From the NCBI GenBank assembly GCA_001512485.1, contig LFRV01000117.1:41549-94330 (forward strand): a stretch of 52,782 nucleotides of DNA, given 5' to 3'. This document shows positions 1 to 8,550 of this stretch, one piece after another. The notes under the pieces are model-generated. The model worked only from the letters and a program-made list of their open reading frames with translations. It was not told the DNA's origin and did not search any database. The stretch's first letter is position 1, and each line of letters begins with the position of its first letter. A program made the position numbers and the translations under genes. This stretch comes from Clostridiales bacterium DTU069 (lineage in GTDB: Bacteria > Bacillota > Clostridia > DSM-8532).

Positions 1-130
1 CGGGCCGCTCATTTGCCCGCTCCACAGTTACTTATAGGCAGCAGGGCTCTGGAGCATGTCGCCCGTCGTCACCGAAAACACCCGAACCGCCCGCTGGTAT
101 TTGACATTATTCCCGCGGGTCCTGGTCCGG
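1..130. repeat. Partial copy of the ~175-bp intergenic element (copy A)
   Basis: The right half of an element also present near 13505-13680 and 43791-43964. The shared part holds a GGGC...GCCC hairpin followed by GTCGTCACCGAAAACACCCGA, which ends at position 85. The next stretch (TGACATTATTCCCGCGGGTC) also recurs beside the copy at 43791. The element is cut by the window edge, so its left end is not visible. It lies immediately downstream of the methyltransferase stop codon. No coding function is visible. Confidence 0.75.
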
Positions 131-142
131 ATGCTTAAGTAG

Positions 143-1168
143 TCACGCGGAAGCCTGTTTCTGAGCCTCGTTGAAATCATCAAGCGCTTTATATAGAGCA
201 TGGATATTCTCAAAAGGTGTTCCCGGAGGTGTGTCGCAGCCTGTCGACAGGATGAAATTTTTATACGGCGTCATTTCTTTAAGCAATGTCATTGTTTTTT
301 CTCTGACTTCCTCAGGACTTCCGTTTTTCATAATCCCGGCCGGATCTATGTTCCCGAATGCGGCTATTCCGTTTGGTATCTGCGGCATGATTTTCTTCAT
401 ATCAACGGCATTGCCGAAGTGCAGCCCGATACTTCCCGTTGAAAGCATTGACTTTACGAGATTTTCCGTGTTTCCACAGTTATGCAGTATAACTATAAAA
501 TGTTCATCCTGTACCGAGTCCACAATCTTTTTTACATAATCCGATGAAAACTCCTGGCACTGAGTCGGCGATAGAAGCCCGGCTGCAGGTTCCGCGATTA
601 TTATCCCGTCCGCTCCCGCTTCTTTAAATGCCAGCGCATAGTCAATAAGGAAAGATGTTGTTTTTGATAACAAAGCATGTACCGAATCCGGCTCCAACAT
701 TGATGCAACCATTATTTCGCTCATGCCGAACAACCTTCCGGCAAGGGAGTACGGACCGATTATCCCGCCGAAAACAGGCCTGTCGTTTATGTACTTGGAA
801 GCAAGTTCCGCCGCTTTAATGTAAGCTCCGGTTCTGGCCTCTCCCACCTGGGGTATTGTCAAACTGTTTATCTCGTCAATGTTGCTAACTATATGTCCTG
901 AAACGACCGGAGTCTCGGTTTCGGAAAACTGGACAGGGCTTCCGAATGCTTCCGCTTCAACGGATAAATCCATGACCATTACAGCCGCGGCAGAATTAAA
1001 AGCCGAGCATATAGCTTTTATGCATTCAAACTGTGCCTCGCCGTCCTTAACGATATCTATAACCTTCTTTTTTACCAGCTGCGCACCCGGATAGGTTATT
1101 AACGGCATAATGGCTCTTTCATTGTCATTACAAATATTTTTTATCCATTCTTTCATATTTCTGTGCAT
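143..1168 (-). CDS. Uroporphyrinogen decarboxylase-family corrinoid methyltransferase (MtaA/MtbA-like)
   Basis: A protein of about 341 residues of the URO-D fold. It carries the zinc motif of methylcobamide:thiol methyltransferases rather than a haem enzyme: His-X-Cys in LHNCGN and a second Cys in STGCDTPPG near the C-terminus. Family members move a methyl group from a methylated corrinoid protein to a thiol such as coenzyme M or another acceptor. The acceptor here is unknown. Start chosen at the ATG at 1168 because GGAAAGG lies about 9 nt upstream; a longer frame upstream has no ribosome binding site. No corrinoid protein or substrate-specific methyltransferase gene is adjacent, so it may serve a system encoded elsewhere. 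Confidence 0.8.
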   Translation of the reverse strand: MHRNMKEWIKNICNDNERAIMPLITYPGAQLVKKKVIDIVKDGEAQFECIKAICSAFNSAAAVMVMDLSVEAEAFGSPVQFSETETPVVSGHIVSNIDEINSLTIPQVGEARTGAYIKAAELASKYINDRPVFGGIIGPYSLAGRLFGMSEIMVASMLEPDSVHALLSKTTSFLIDYALAFKEAGADGIIIAEPAAGLLSPTQCQEFSSDYVKKIVDSVQDEHFIVILHNCGNTENLVKSMLSTGSIGLHFGNAVDMKKIMPQIPNGIAAFGNIDPAGIMKNGSPEEVREKTMTLLKEMTPYKNFILSTGCDTPPGTPFENIHALYKALDDFNEAQKQASA

Positions 1169-1316
1169 TAATATTTTCCTTTCCAGTGTAAAGATTAAAT
1201 GGTGGGGAAATCCCCTGACAATTTCAGCACGCATTGTTATTATTTATGTTAATTATAGTCGGTACGAAAGAGACAGTAATGTATTCTTTTATGTTTTCTT
1301 GTAAATTTTTAATGCC

Positions 1317-1345
1317 TTTACATGTCAAAAAATATATGATAAACT
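1317..1345 (+). promoter_or_regulatory. Possible promoter for rpsO
   Basis: TTTACA (1317-1322) and TAAACT (1340-1345) are separated by 17 bp. The -10 box is a weak match. Its position just before the structured rpsO leader supports the call. Confidence 0.4.
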
Positions 1346-1438
1346 ATTTCGGTATTCGAAATAACCTTTATCTCGGTTTAACGGAAACTCCGACCGGAAA
1401 CTGGGTTAAAGGAGTAACAATTGAAAGGAGTAAATATT
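1346..1438 (+). promoter_or_regulatory. rpsO mRNA leader with possible S15-binding three-way junction
   Basis: The 5' leader starts with a hairpin (ATTTCG 1346-1351 with CGAAAT 1357-1362). A closing stem follows, CTC plus TTTAAC (1372-1382) pairing with GTTAAA plus GAG (1405-1414). It encloses two small GC hairpins, CGG/CCG (1382-1392) and CCGG/TGG (1394-1404). Ribosomal protein S15 is known to repress its own mRNA in several bacteria by binding leader structures, including three-way junctions resembling its 16S rRNA site. Assigning that role here is inference from position and fold. Confidence 0.5.
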
Positions 1439-1702
1439 ATGGCGAAGAAAACCAAACAGGAAATAATTAACACCTACAAACTGCATGACAAAGACACCGG
1501 TTCGCCCGAAGTGCAGATAGCGCTGTTGACCGAACGTATATCCTATTTGACCGAGCATTTGAAAGTCCATAAAAAGGATCACCATTCAAGAAGAGGTCTT
1601 TTAAAAATGGTCGGGCAAAGAAGAGGGTTGCTGAATTACCTGATGAAGAAAGACATCAACCGTTACCGTGATATTATTTCAAAACTTGAAATCAGAAAAT
1701 AA
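1439..1702 (+). CDS. rpsO: 30S ribosomal protein S15
   Basis: An 87-residue protein with the full S15 pattern, including [35 protein letters not shown] and the basic C-terminus ending in LEIRK. S15 is a primary binder of 16S rRNA in the small-subunit platform. The ATG at 1439 is preceded by GAAAGGAG about 7 nt upstream; a longer frame from a TTG at 1421 adds six residues not seen in the family. It is followed by a terminator-like hairpin and then pnp, a very common gene order. Confidence 0.97.
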   Translation: MAKKTKQEIINTYKLHDKDTGSPEVQIALLTERISYLTEHLKVHKKDHHSRRGLLKMVGQRRGLLNYLMKKDINRYRDIISKLEIRK

Positions 1703-1733
1703 AAAACGGCGGAGTTTCATCCGCTGTTTTTAT
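1701..1733 (+). terminator. Rho-independent terminator after rpsO
   Basis: CGGCGGA (1707-1713) pairs with TCCGCTG (1720-1726, one G-U), with a six-base loop. The stem is flanked by an A-run and followed by TTTTTATT. It starts within a few bases of the rpsO stop. Confidence 0.85.
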
Positions 1734-1849
1734 TGAAAAGCAATATATGGCGCCGATTAAGCAGTATGACCCATATATTAATAAAATAACAAATACTGTG
1801 AAATAATGAATAAAGATTTGGTTTAAGCCGATAACATAAAATATAAGAA

Positions 1850-1944
1850 CTGTGGGCGAGGATTACAGAAGATCAGAGAAGAGGGTTCTGTAAATGGTTT
1901 TATTTACGGTACGTTCTTCCCTGACCTTTTGTCCCCGCTCACAG
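1850..1944 (+). promoter_or_regulatory. Long stem-loop in the pnp leader
   Basis: An outer stem CTGTGGGCGAGG (1850-1861) pairs with CCCCGCTCACAG (1933-1944) with G-U wobbles. Inside it, GATCAGAGAAGA (from 1871) can pair with TTCTTCCCTGACC (to 1926), and GTAAAT (1890-1895) with ATTTAC (1902-1907). An alternative pairing joins TTACAGAA and TTCTGTAA. In enterobacteria a comparable long hairpin in the pnp leader is cut by RNase III and mediates PNPase autoregulation. The same role here is inference. Confidence 0.55.
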
Positions 1945-1974
1945 TATAAATTGTTTACGAAAGGATGTTGATTG

Positions 1975-4065
1975 ATGACAAAAACTTACTCAATTGATGT
2001 GGCGGGAAGAACACTGACAGTTGAATTAGGTAAGTACGCTCAGCTTGCAAACGGATCCGCGCTTGTGCGGTACGGCGATACGGCGGTCCTGTCAACCGCG
2101 ACGATTTCTTCCGAACCCAGGGAAGGAATTGATTTTTTTCCGTTGAATGTAGATTATGAAGAAAAACTCTATTCGGTTGGGAAAATACCCGGAGGATTTA
2201 TTAAAAGAGAAGGAAAACCTTCAGAAAGCGCAATACTAACCGCAAGGGTTATCGATAGGCAGATACGCCCCAGGTTCCCTAAAGATCTTAGAAATGATGT
2301 GACAGTAGTTAATATGGTATTATCGGTTGAGCAGGATAATTCTCCGGAATTTGCCGCTATCATCGGAACAATCGTATCGTTGTGCATTTCCGATATTCCT
2401 TTTAACGGCCCTATAGGAGGAGTCATTCTTGGATATGTGGATGGCAAGGTTGTTATAAACCCGACTGCCGAGCAGCGTAAGCACAGCCGTATGTACGTAA
2501 CTCTTTCCGCAGATAAGGAAAAAATTATAATGATTGAAGCAGGTGCTAACGAAATACCTGAAGATATAATGCTTGACGCGATAAAAATAGGGCATGAACA
2601 AATAAAGCGGATAATTGCTTTTATAGAAGAAATAGTCCGTGAAGTTGGGAAAGAAAAGATTACCTACACCTCGATTGTTGTGCCCGACGAAATCTTTAAT
2701 AAGGTGGAAAGCCTTTGCAGGGAAGAATTGACAGAAGCTTTAATGAATGACGACAAAACGACAAGGGAGAAAAACGTCGCGGAAGTTTCCGCAAAACTCC
2801 ATGAAAAGCTTGATGAGGAATATCCCGATTTAGTTTCGCTCATATCGGAAGCATTTTATAAACTTCAGAAAAAAATAGTTCGAGAAAAATTATTATATGA
2901 GCATAAAAGGGTCGATGGCAGAGGTTTGATGGATATACGGCCCTTGTATGCGGAAGTTGGCATACTGCCTCGGACGCACGGCTCCGGTCTTTTCCAGAGA
3001 GGCCAGACACAGGTCCTTACGAATGTCACGTTAGGTCCGATGGGAGATGTGCAGATGCTTGATGGTGTTGATGAAGAAGAAGAGAAACGGTATATGCATC
3101 ACTACAATTTTCCTGCGTTCAGTGTTGGTGAAGCAAGGCCAAGCCGCGGTCCGGGAAGACGTGAAATAGGTCATGGGGCGCTGGCCGAAAGGGCACTCGA
3201 ACCTGTAATACCCAGCGAAGAGGAGTTCCCGTACGCTATCCGGCTTGTTTCGGAAGTTCTGATGTCAAACGGTTCAACTTCCCAGGGTAGTGTATGCGCG
3301 AGCACCTTGGCACTGATGGACGCGGGTGTGCCTATCAGGGAACCTGTGGCGGGAATTTCAGCCGGTCTCGTTGTTGATGAAAAGAATCCGGATAATTTTG
3401 TTACTTTTATGGATATACAGGGCATTGAAGACTTTTTTGGAGATATGGATTTTAAGGTAGCCGGAACAAAAAACGGCATAACGGCGATACAGGTTGATAT
3501 AAAGGTTGACGGTCTTACCTATGAAATGATCCGTCAGGCTTTTGAAATTACCAGGCAAGGCAGGATGACAATTTTAAACGATGTGATCCTGAAGGTCATA
3601 GATAAACCCAGGCCGCATTTGTCGCCATATGCCCCGAAAATATTTACAACCACGATTGATATCGATAAAATACGGGATGTTATAGGTCCCGGCGGTAAAA
3701 TTATCAACCGGATTATTTCCGAAACAGGTGTAAAAATAGATATAGAAGAAGACGGAACGGTATTCGTTGCCACTTCGGACGAAGCCGCAGGTAAAAAGGC
3801 AATCTCGATTATCGAGGGAATAGCGGGAGAAATTAAGGTTGGACAGCAATTTACCGGGAAAGTAATGAGGATAATGAATTTTGGAGCTTTTGTCGAGTTT
3901 CTCCCCGGCAAAGAAGGAATGGTACACATATCAAAGCTTTCAAAATCACGTGTTAACAGAGTTGAAGATGTTGTGAAAGTCGGCGATGAAATACCGGTAA
4001 AGGTTATAGAAATCGACAAGCAGGGCAGGATAAACCTTTCGTTGAAGGATTGCATCGAATCCTGA
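1975..4065 (+). CDS. pnp: Polyribonucleotide nucleotidyltransferase (PNPase)
   Basis: A protein of about 696 residues with the complete PNPase architecture: two RNase PH-like cores separated by a helical linker, then KH and S1 RNA-binding domains. The catalytic second core includes EARPSRGPGRREIGHGALAE, SNGSTSQGSVCASTLALMDAG and MDIQGIEDFFGDMDFKVAGT. The KH domain has VIGPGGKIINRII and the S1 domain GAFVEFLPGKEGMVHIS. PNPase degrades RNA 3' to 5' by phosphorolysis. Start taken at the ATG at 1975 with GAAAGGA about 9 nt upstream; a TTG just before is possible. It has a long structured leader and its own terminator. Confidence 0.97.
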   Translation: MTKTYSIDVAGRTLTVELGKYAQLANGSALVRYGDTAVLSTATISSEPREGIDFFPLNVDYEEKLYSVGKIPGGFIKREGKPSESAILTARVIDRQIRPRFPKDLRNDVTVVNMVLSVEQDNSPEFAAIIGTIVSLCISDIPFNGPIGGVILGYVDGKVVINPTAEQRKHSRMYVTLSADKEKIIMIEAGANEIPEDIMLDAIKIGHEQIKRIIAFIEEIVREVGKEKITYTSIVVPDEIFNKVESLCREELTEALMNDDKTTREKNVAEVSAKLHEKLDEEYPDLVSLISEAFYKLQKKIVREKLLYEHKRVDGRGLMDIRPLYAEVGILPRTHGSGLFQRGQTQVLTNVTLGPMGDVQMLDGVDEEEEKRYMHHYNFPAFSVGEARPSRGPGRREIGHGALAERALEPVIPSEEEFPYAIRLVSEVLMSNGSTSQGSVCASTLALMDAGVPIREPVAGISAGLVVDEKNPDNFVTFMDIQGIEDFFGDMDFKVAGTKNGITAIQVDIKVDGLTYEMIRQAFEITRQGRMTILNDVILKVIDKPRPHLSPYAPKIFTTTIDIDKIRDVIGPGGKIINRIISETGVKIDIEEDGTVFVATSDEAAGKKAISIIEGIAGEIKVGQQFTGKVMRIMNFGAFVEFLPGKEGMVHISKLSKSRVNRVEDVVKVGDEIPVKVIEIDKQGRINLSLKDCIES

Positions 4066-4079
4066 CGTGTATCATAAAC

Positions 4080-4115
4080 GGCAACTCCGTTACGCGGGGT
4101 TGCCTTGTTTTTTTG
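4080..4115 (+). terminator. Rho-independent terminator after pnp
   Basis: GGCAAC (4080-4085) pairs with GTTGCC (4099-4104), with further pairing inside. A run of seven T residues follows at 4108-4114. It sits between pnp and the glgA ribosome binding site. Confidence 0.85.
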
Positions 4116-4128
4116 AATGGAGGAAAGT

Positions 4129-5562
4129 ATGAGCAGAAGGCTTAAAATTTTATTTGTATCCGCTGAAGTTGCGCCGTACGCAAAAACCGGAGGACTTGCC
4201 GATGTTGCGGGGTCATTGCCGCAAAAACTGGTTGAGTTGGGCCATGACGTTCGCGTAGTTTTACCCGGTTACAGAGAAATTGATTATGAGATGGATTATG
4301 TAACGGATTTTCAGGTAGAACTGGATAAACGTAACACGACCTGTATAGCAAAGCGGATAAGAAATGCCCCGGTGTTGACATACACTCTTAATAACTATCA
4401 CTATTACGGCAGGTGTGGTATATACTGCCATCATGACGACGGGGAGCGTTTCGCGTTTTTAAGCAAGGCGTCGCTCGAGCTGATAAAAGCCATAGGATTC
4501 AAACCCGATATCCTGCATCTTAATGACTGGCACGCAGCGCCCGCTGCCTTATTATTAAAGGAGCATTACCGGAAAAAAGACCCGTTTTATGAAGGAGTTA
4601 AAACTTTGCTTACAATACACAATCTTGAGTATCAGGGCCATTTTGGGAAAGAAATATTGGAAGTTTTGGATTTGCCCGAATCGTTCTTTGTACCGGAAAG
4701 CGTCGAATTCTACGGGATGTTTAATTTCCTGAAGGCAGGGGTTGTGTATTCTGATAAAATTAATACGGTGAGCAGGACATATGCGCAGGAAATACTCACG
4801 CCGCAGTATGGGGAAAGGATGGAAGGCATACTGAAAACGAGGGAAAATGACTTATACGGTATTGTCAACGGAATAAGTTACGAAGTTTTCAATCCGCTGA
4901 CAGATCCGCTGATATATTTCCCGTATAGTGAAGAGAACCTGACGATGAAAACTAAAAACAAAAATGCGCTACAGAGGGAAGTGGGCCTGCCTGAATCCGA
5001 TGTTCCGCTTATCGGCGTAGTCCACCGCCTTGTCGACCAGAAAGGCCTTAATCTCGTATGTGATTGCTTTGAACAGGTGATGGATTTGGATACCCAGTTT
5101 ATCCTGTTAGGTTTGGGCGACCCGTTTTATGAGGAGGCTTTCTTAAGATTTATGGAAAAATACCCGGACAGAGTTTCGGTTAAGATAGCATTTGATGAAG
5201 AATTGGCGCACAGGATTTACGCGGGGAGCGATATTTTTCTGATGCCGTCCGCATTCGAGCCATGCGGCCTCGGTCAAATGATAAGTCTCAGATATGGGAC
5301 AATACCGGTTGTGCGTGAAACGGGAGGCTTGAAAGACACGGTAATAGACGTGAACTATGACTGTGACAATGGAAATGGATTCAGCTTTAAGGATATGGAT
5401 TCGGAAGCTTTTTTCGACGCATTGAAAAGAGCCGTTTTGACGTACCGGAATGAGCCCGGTACATGGCTTGAATTAGTTAAAAAAGGCATGAAAAGCGACT
5501 TTTCTTGGAATAAAGCAGCGAAAGAATATATTGCATTATATAATAAAATCATTATGGAGTGA
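4129..5562 (+). CDS. glgA: Glycogen synthase (ADP-glucose type, GT5)
   Basis: A 477-residue GT5 glucosyltransferase that extends alpha-1,4-glucan from ADP-glucose in the cytoplasm. Visible signatures are the N-terminal YAKTGGLADVAGSLP glucosyl-donor loop, HLNDWHAA, LTIHNLEYQG, the inter-domain VHRLVDQKGL, and the C-terminal PSAFEPCGLGQM with the catalytic Glu, followed by VRETGGLKDTV. Full length, with a GGAGGA ribosome binding site just before ATG 4129; an in-frame ATG at 4117 would overlap that site. It is separated from nth by four bases, so the two are probably co-transcribed. No glgC, glgD or glgB lies alongside. Confidence 0.95.
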   Translation: MSRRLKILFVSAEVAPYAKTGGLADVAGSLPQKLVELGHDVRVVLPGYREIDYEMDYVTDFQVELDKRNTTCIAKRIRNAPVLTYTLNNYHYYGRCGIYCHHDDGERFAFLSKASLELIKAIGFKPDILHLNDWHAAPAALLLKEHYRKKDPFYEGVKTLLTIHNLEYQGHFGKEILEVLDLPESFFVPESVEFYGMFNFLKAGVVYSDKINTVSRTYAQEILTPQYGERMEGILKTRENDLYGIVNGISYEVFNPLTDPLIYFPYSEENLTMKTKNKNALQREVGLPESDVPLIGVVHRLVDQKGLNLVCDCFEQVMDLDTQFILLGLGDPFYEEAFLRFMEKYPDRVSVKIAFDEELAHRIYAGSDIFLMPSAFEPCGLGQMISLRYGTIPVVRETGGLKDTVIDVNYDCDNGNGFSFKDMDSEAFFDALKRAVLTYRNEPGTWLELVKKGMKSDFSWNKAAKEYIALYNKIIME

Positions 5563-5566
5563 GGTC

Positions 5567-6208
5567 ATGAAAAAAAAGGAGAGGGTTCTGAAGATAATAG
5601 AGGAATTAGGCACTCTTTATCCGATGACCGGTTGTACCTTGAGATACAGCGATCCTCTTCAGCTTTTAATAGCAACCCAGCTTGCTGCACAGTGCACCGA
5701 TGAAAGAGTGAACATAGTAACAAAATCATTATTCAAAAAATACCGCACCGTTGAAGATTTCGCCGGAGCGGACATTAAAGAGCTTGAAGACGATATACGT
5801 TCCACAGGCTTTTATCGTAACAAAGCACGGAACATTATTGCGTGCTGCCAAAAAATTATTGCCGATTATGAAGGCAAAGTCCCGGATACTATGGAAAAAC
5901 TGCTGTCGCTTCCCGGTGTCGGCAGAAAAACCGCAAACGTTGTACTGGGAAATGCGTTCGGAATTCCCGGTATAGTTGTTGATACCCACGCCAAAAGGCT
6001 TTCGCGCCGTCTCGGACTGACACGCGAAGAGGATCCGGTGAAAATCGAATTTGATTTAATGAAAATAGTTCCGAAAGATAAATGGACTATCTTTTCTCAT
6101 ATGCTTGTCTTTCACGGCCGCGCGGTATGCAAGGCCAGGAGTCCCGAGTGCGGTTCATGCACTATAAGGCCGTATTGCGTTTTTGGAAATAAAAAAACCG
6201 AAAAATGA
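5567..6208 (+). CDS. nth: Endonuclease III (DNA glycosylase/AP lyase)
   Basis: A 213-residue base-excision-repair enzyme that removes oxidised pyrimidines and nicks the abasic site. The helix-hairpin-helix LPGVGRKTANVVLG holds the catalytic Lys, VDTHAKRLSRRLGL the catalytic Asp. The C-terminus has the four-cysteine [4Fe-4S] loop C-X6-C-X2-C-X5-C (CKARSPECGSCTIRPYC). Start at ATG 5567 behind GGAGTGAGG, four bases after the glgA stop. Length matches the bacterial family. Confidence 0.96.
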   Translation: MKKKERVLKIIEELGTLYPMTGCTLRYSDPLQLLIATQLAAQCTDERVNIVTKSLFKKYRTVEDFAGADIKELEDDIRSTGFYRNKARNIIACCQKIIADYEGKVPDTMEKLLSLPGVGRKTANVVLGNAFGIPGIVVDTHAKRLSRRLGLTREEDPVKIEFDLMKIVPKDKWTIFSHMLVFHGRAVCKARSPECGSCTIRPYCVFGNKKTEK

Positions 6209-6225
6209 CGTAATCGTGACAAATA

Positions 6226-6254
6226 TTGCGTTATTGGGATAAAAAAGCTAAAAT
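6226..6254 (+). promoter_or_regulatory. Possible promoter for the FtsA-like gene
   Basis: TTGCGT (6226-6231), a 17-bp spacer and TAAAAT (6249-6254). It lies just after nth and upstream of a strong leader hairpin. Confidence 0.5.
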
Positions 6255-6277
6255 AATCATAAAGAAAAATTATAGGT

Positions 6278-6331
6278 GCCGGAATAGCCCATACAGGATA
6301 ATTTTAAATATGGGCAGCACTTTATTCCGGC
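6278..6331 (+). promoter_or_regulatory. Strong leader hairpin upstream of the FtsA-like gene
   Basis: Two consecutive perfect stems: GCCGGAATA (6278-6286) with TATTCCGGC (6323-6331), and GCCCATA (6287-6293) with TATGGGC (6309-6315), around a loop of about 15 nt. It ends roughly 37 nt before the proposed TTG start. The following sequence is only weakly T-rich, so it looks more like a leader structure than a terminator. It matches no riboswitch class I recognise. Confidence 0.6.
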
Positions 6332-6368
6332 CTGTAATATGATTTTTATTTATGGAGTGTATATCGGT

Positions 6369-8540
6369 TTGCCTGAAAAAAGCGGTGCTATTATGCAAAA
6401 CGATGGTATTAACAGTCCAATACCCCGGGAACGCGAAGAAAACAAGTCTATAGGGCTTAATCCCGATGATCTTATTTTTGCGTTGGACATTGGCACACGC
6501 ACGGTTGTCGGCGTTGTCGGCGTTCCGCAAGGCAATGAATCCTTCCGCGTGCTTGCGGCGGAAATTGCGGAGCATGAAACGCGGGCAATGATTGACGGTC
6601 AGATACATGATATAGAAAAAGTCAGCGATACAGCAAAAAAAATAAAGGAAAGTCTTGAAAACAGGCTCGGGATAGAATTGTCAAAGGTTTCAATAGCGGC
6701 GGCCGGGCGTGTTCTTTTAACCAGCCGGGTAAAAGTGGAAAGAGATATTGGTGAAGACACAGTAATTGATGAAAACATTGTCAGCGCTTTGACTATGGAA
6801 GGCATTCAAAAAGCACAGCGCCATCTGGAAGCAGAAATACTGAAATCTGAAAGAAACCAGTTTCATTGTGTCGGGTATACTGTCGTAAGTTATTATCTGG
6901 ACGATTTTATCATCTCCGAGCTGATAGGGCATAAAGGTTACAAAATAGGCGCGGACATGCTCGTCACATTTTTGCCTCATATTGTTGTCGACAGCCTCTA
7001 CGCCGTTATGGAGAGAATTGGCCTTAAAGTGGTAAACCTTACGCTTGAACCGATAGCGGCGATAAATATTGCGATACCTAAAGATTTAAGGCTCTTGAAT
7101 CTCGCATTGGTTGATGTCGGAGCGGGAACATCCGATATCGCGATTACCCGAAACGGAACGGTTTGCGCATACGCGATGGTTTCCATTGCCGGGGATGAAA
7201 TAACCGAAGCCATAGCGCAGCATTACCTCGTTGATTTTAATACTGCCGAACGCATAAAGATTTCAATAAAAGATAAAAAGGCCCCAATCAAGATTACCGA
7301 TGTTTTGGATAATGAAGTTACGGTATCATATGAAGAAGTGATTGAATCCATTAGACCGGTAACGCGGCAGCTTGCTGAAAGCATAGCTGAAAAAATCATC
7401 GAATATAACGGCGGGAAGCCTCCAAACGCAGTGTTTCTTGTCGGGGGCGGCAGCCAGACGGAAGGGTTAAGCAAACTGCTGTCGGAACTTCTCGGGCTGC
7501 CTGAATCAAGGGTTGCGGTGCGAAATAGAAGCATTGCGAAAAACATTATATACGACGGTGATAATCTGACGGGACCTGAATGCATTACACCCTTTGGTAT
7601 TATGGCAACAAGTTTCCTGCAGCGCGGACAGGACTTTTATTACGTAACGGTAAACGGGAAAAAAGTACAGCTTTTTAATGCGCGCAGGATGACGGTATCG
7701 GATGCCCTTGTCATTTTGAACTATACTCCGGAACAACTGATTGCCAAAGCCGGAAAATCGTTGAGATTTGTTTTAAACGGGCAGCCAAAAACCATTAAAG
7801 GCAGTCTGGGAAGACCGGCGAAAATAGAAGTTAACGGAAAGACGGCAAATCTGGGTACACATCTGCGAATTGGAGATAAAATAACGATAAAAAAGGCTGT
7901 GAACGGACGTGACGCGGTTCTTAAGGCGGGCGATCTCATCGATACCGTGCCGTCGCTTTGTGTAAAAACTGGCGATGACAAGTACTATTTGCCGAATAAA
8001 CTGTTCTTAAACGGAGAACTGGCAAGTCCCGACGCAAAGGTTAACGGGAATGACGATTTACGGATATCCAGTTCTTACACGGTTGAAGAAATAATTAATG
8101 TTTTAAGAATAAATACCGATGAATATATAATACTGGTCGACGGCAAGCAGGCGCCCGGTGATAAAAAAGTTAACGCGTCCAATGATGTACAGTGTGTCAA
8201 AAAAAAGAAAACGGAAGTTCAGGAACCCGGCAGTATTTATAAGTATAACGAAAAACCGTTGCAAACAGGCTTAAAAGTTGCCCATTCTTACGAAACAGGC
8301 AGCAATGCCGATAATAAAAATGAAGGCAAACAGGAAGGTTTCTATGTATCAGTGAACGGTAAACCTGTATTTATCGAAAATTCCGATAAACACCATCTGT
8401 TTATTGATATTTTTAACTATATTGATTTTGATATATCAAAACCTCAGGGCATCGTTGTATTGAAACTGAATGGGAAAGACGCAAGATTTACGGATCCGAT
8501 AAAAGCAGGGGATACTATACAGATATATTGGGAGAAGTAA
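6369..8540 (+). CDS. FtsA/PilM-like actin-fold ATPase with C-terminal beta-grasp-like repeats
   Basis: About 723 residues. The first ~410 form an ASKHA (actin/Hsp70) ATPase of the FtsA type: phosphate-1 loop FALDIGTRTVVGVVG, an FtsA-like 1C region, phosphate-2 LALVDVGAGTSDIAI and adenosine motif VFLVGGGSQTEGL. The remaining ~300 residues contain several short units built around VNGK or LNGK followed by a D-x-I/L-K-x-GD-x-I pattern, for example LNGKDARFTDPIKAGDTI. They resemble ubiquitin-like or ThiS-like beta-grasp domains. Such long FtsA relatives occur in Clostridia beside, not instead of, classical FtsA; their role is unclear. Start uncertain: TTG 6369 has GGAG 11 nt upstream, while the ATG at 6393 lacks a good site. 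Confidence 0.8.
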   Translation: MPEKSGAIMQNDGINSPIPREREENKSIGLNPDDLIFALDIGTRTVVGVVGVPQGNESFRVLAAEIAEHETRAMIDGQIHDIEKVSDTAKKIKESLENRLGIELSKVSIAAAGRVLLTSRVKVERDIGEDTVIDENIVSALTMEGIQKAQRHLEAEILKSERNQFHCVGYTVVSYYLDDFIISELIGHKGYKIGADMLVTFLPHIVVDSLYAVMERIGLKVVNLTLEPIAAINIAIPKDLRLLNLALVDVGAGTSDIAITRNGTVCAYAMVSIAGDEITEAIAQHYLVDFNTAERIKISIKDKKAPIKITDVLDNEVTVSYEEVIESIRPVTRQLAESIAEKIIEYNGGKPPNAVFLVGGGSQTEGLSKLLSELLGLPESRVAVRNRSIAKNIIYDGDNLTGPECITPFGIMATSFLQRGQDFYYVTVNGKKVQLFNARRMTVSDALVILNYTPEQLIAKAGKSLRFVLNGQPKTIKGSLGRPAKIEVNGKTANLGTHLRIGDKITIKKAVNGRDAVLKAGDLIDTVPSLCVKTGDDKYYLPNKLFLNGELASPDAKVNGNDDLRISSSYTVEEIINVLRINTDEYIILVDGKQAPGDKKVNASNDVQCVKKKKTEVQEPGSIYKYNEKPLQTGLKVAHSYETGSNADNKNEGKQEGFYVSVNGKPVFIENSDKHHLFIDIFNYIDFDISKPQGIVVLKLNGKDARFTDPIKAGDTIQIYWEK

Positions 8541-8550
8541 AAGTATTAAA

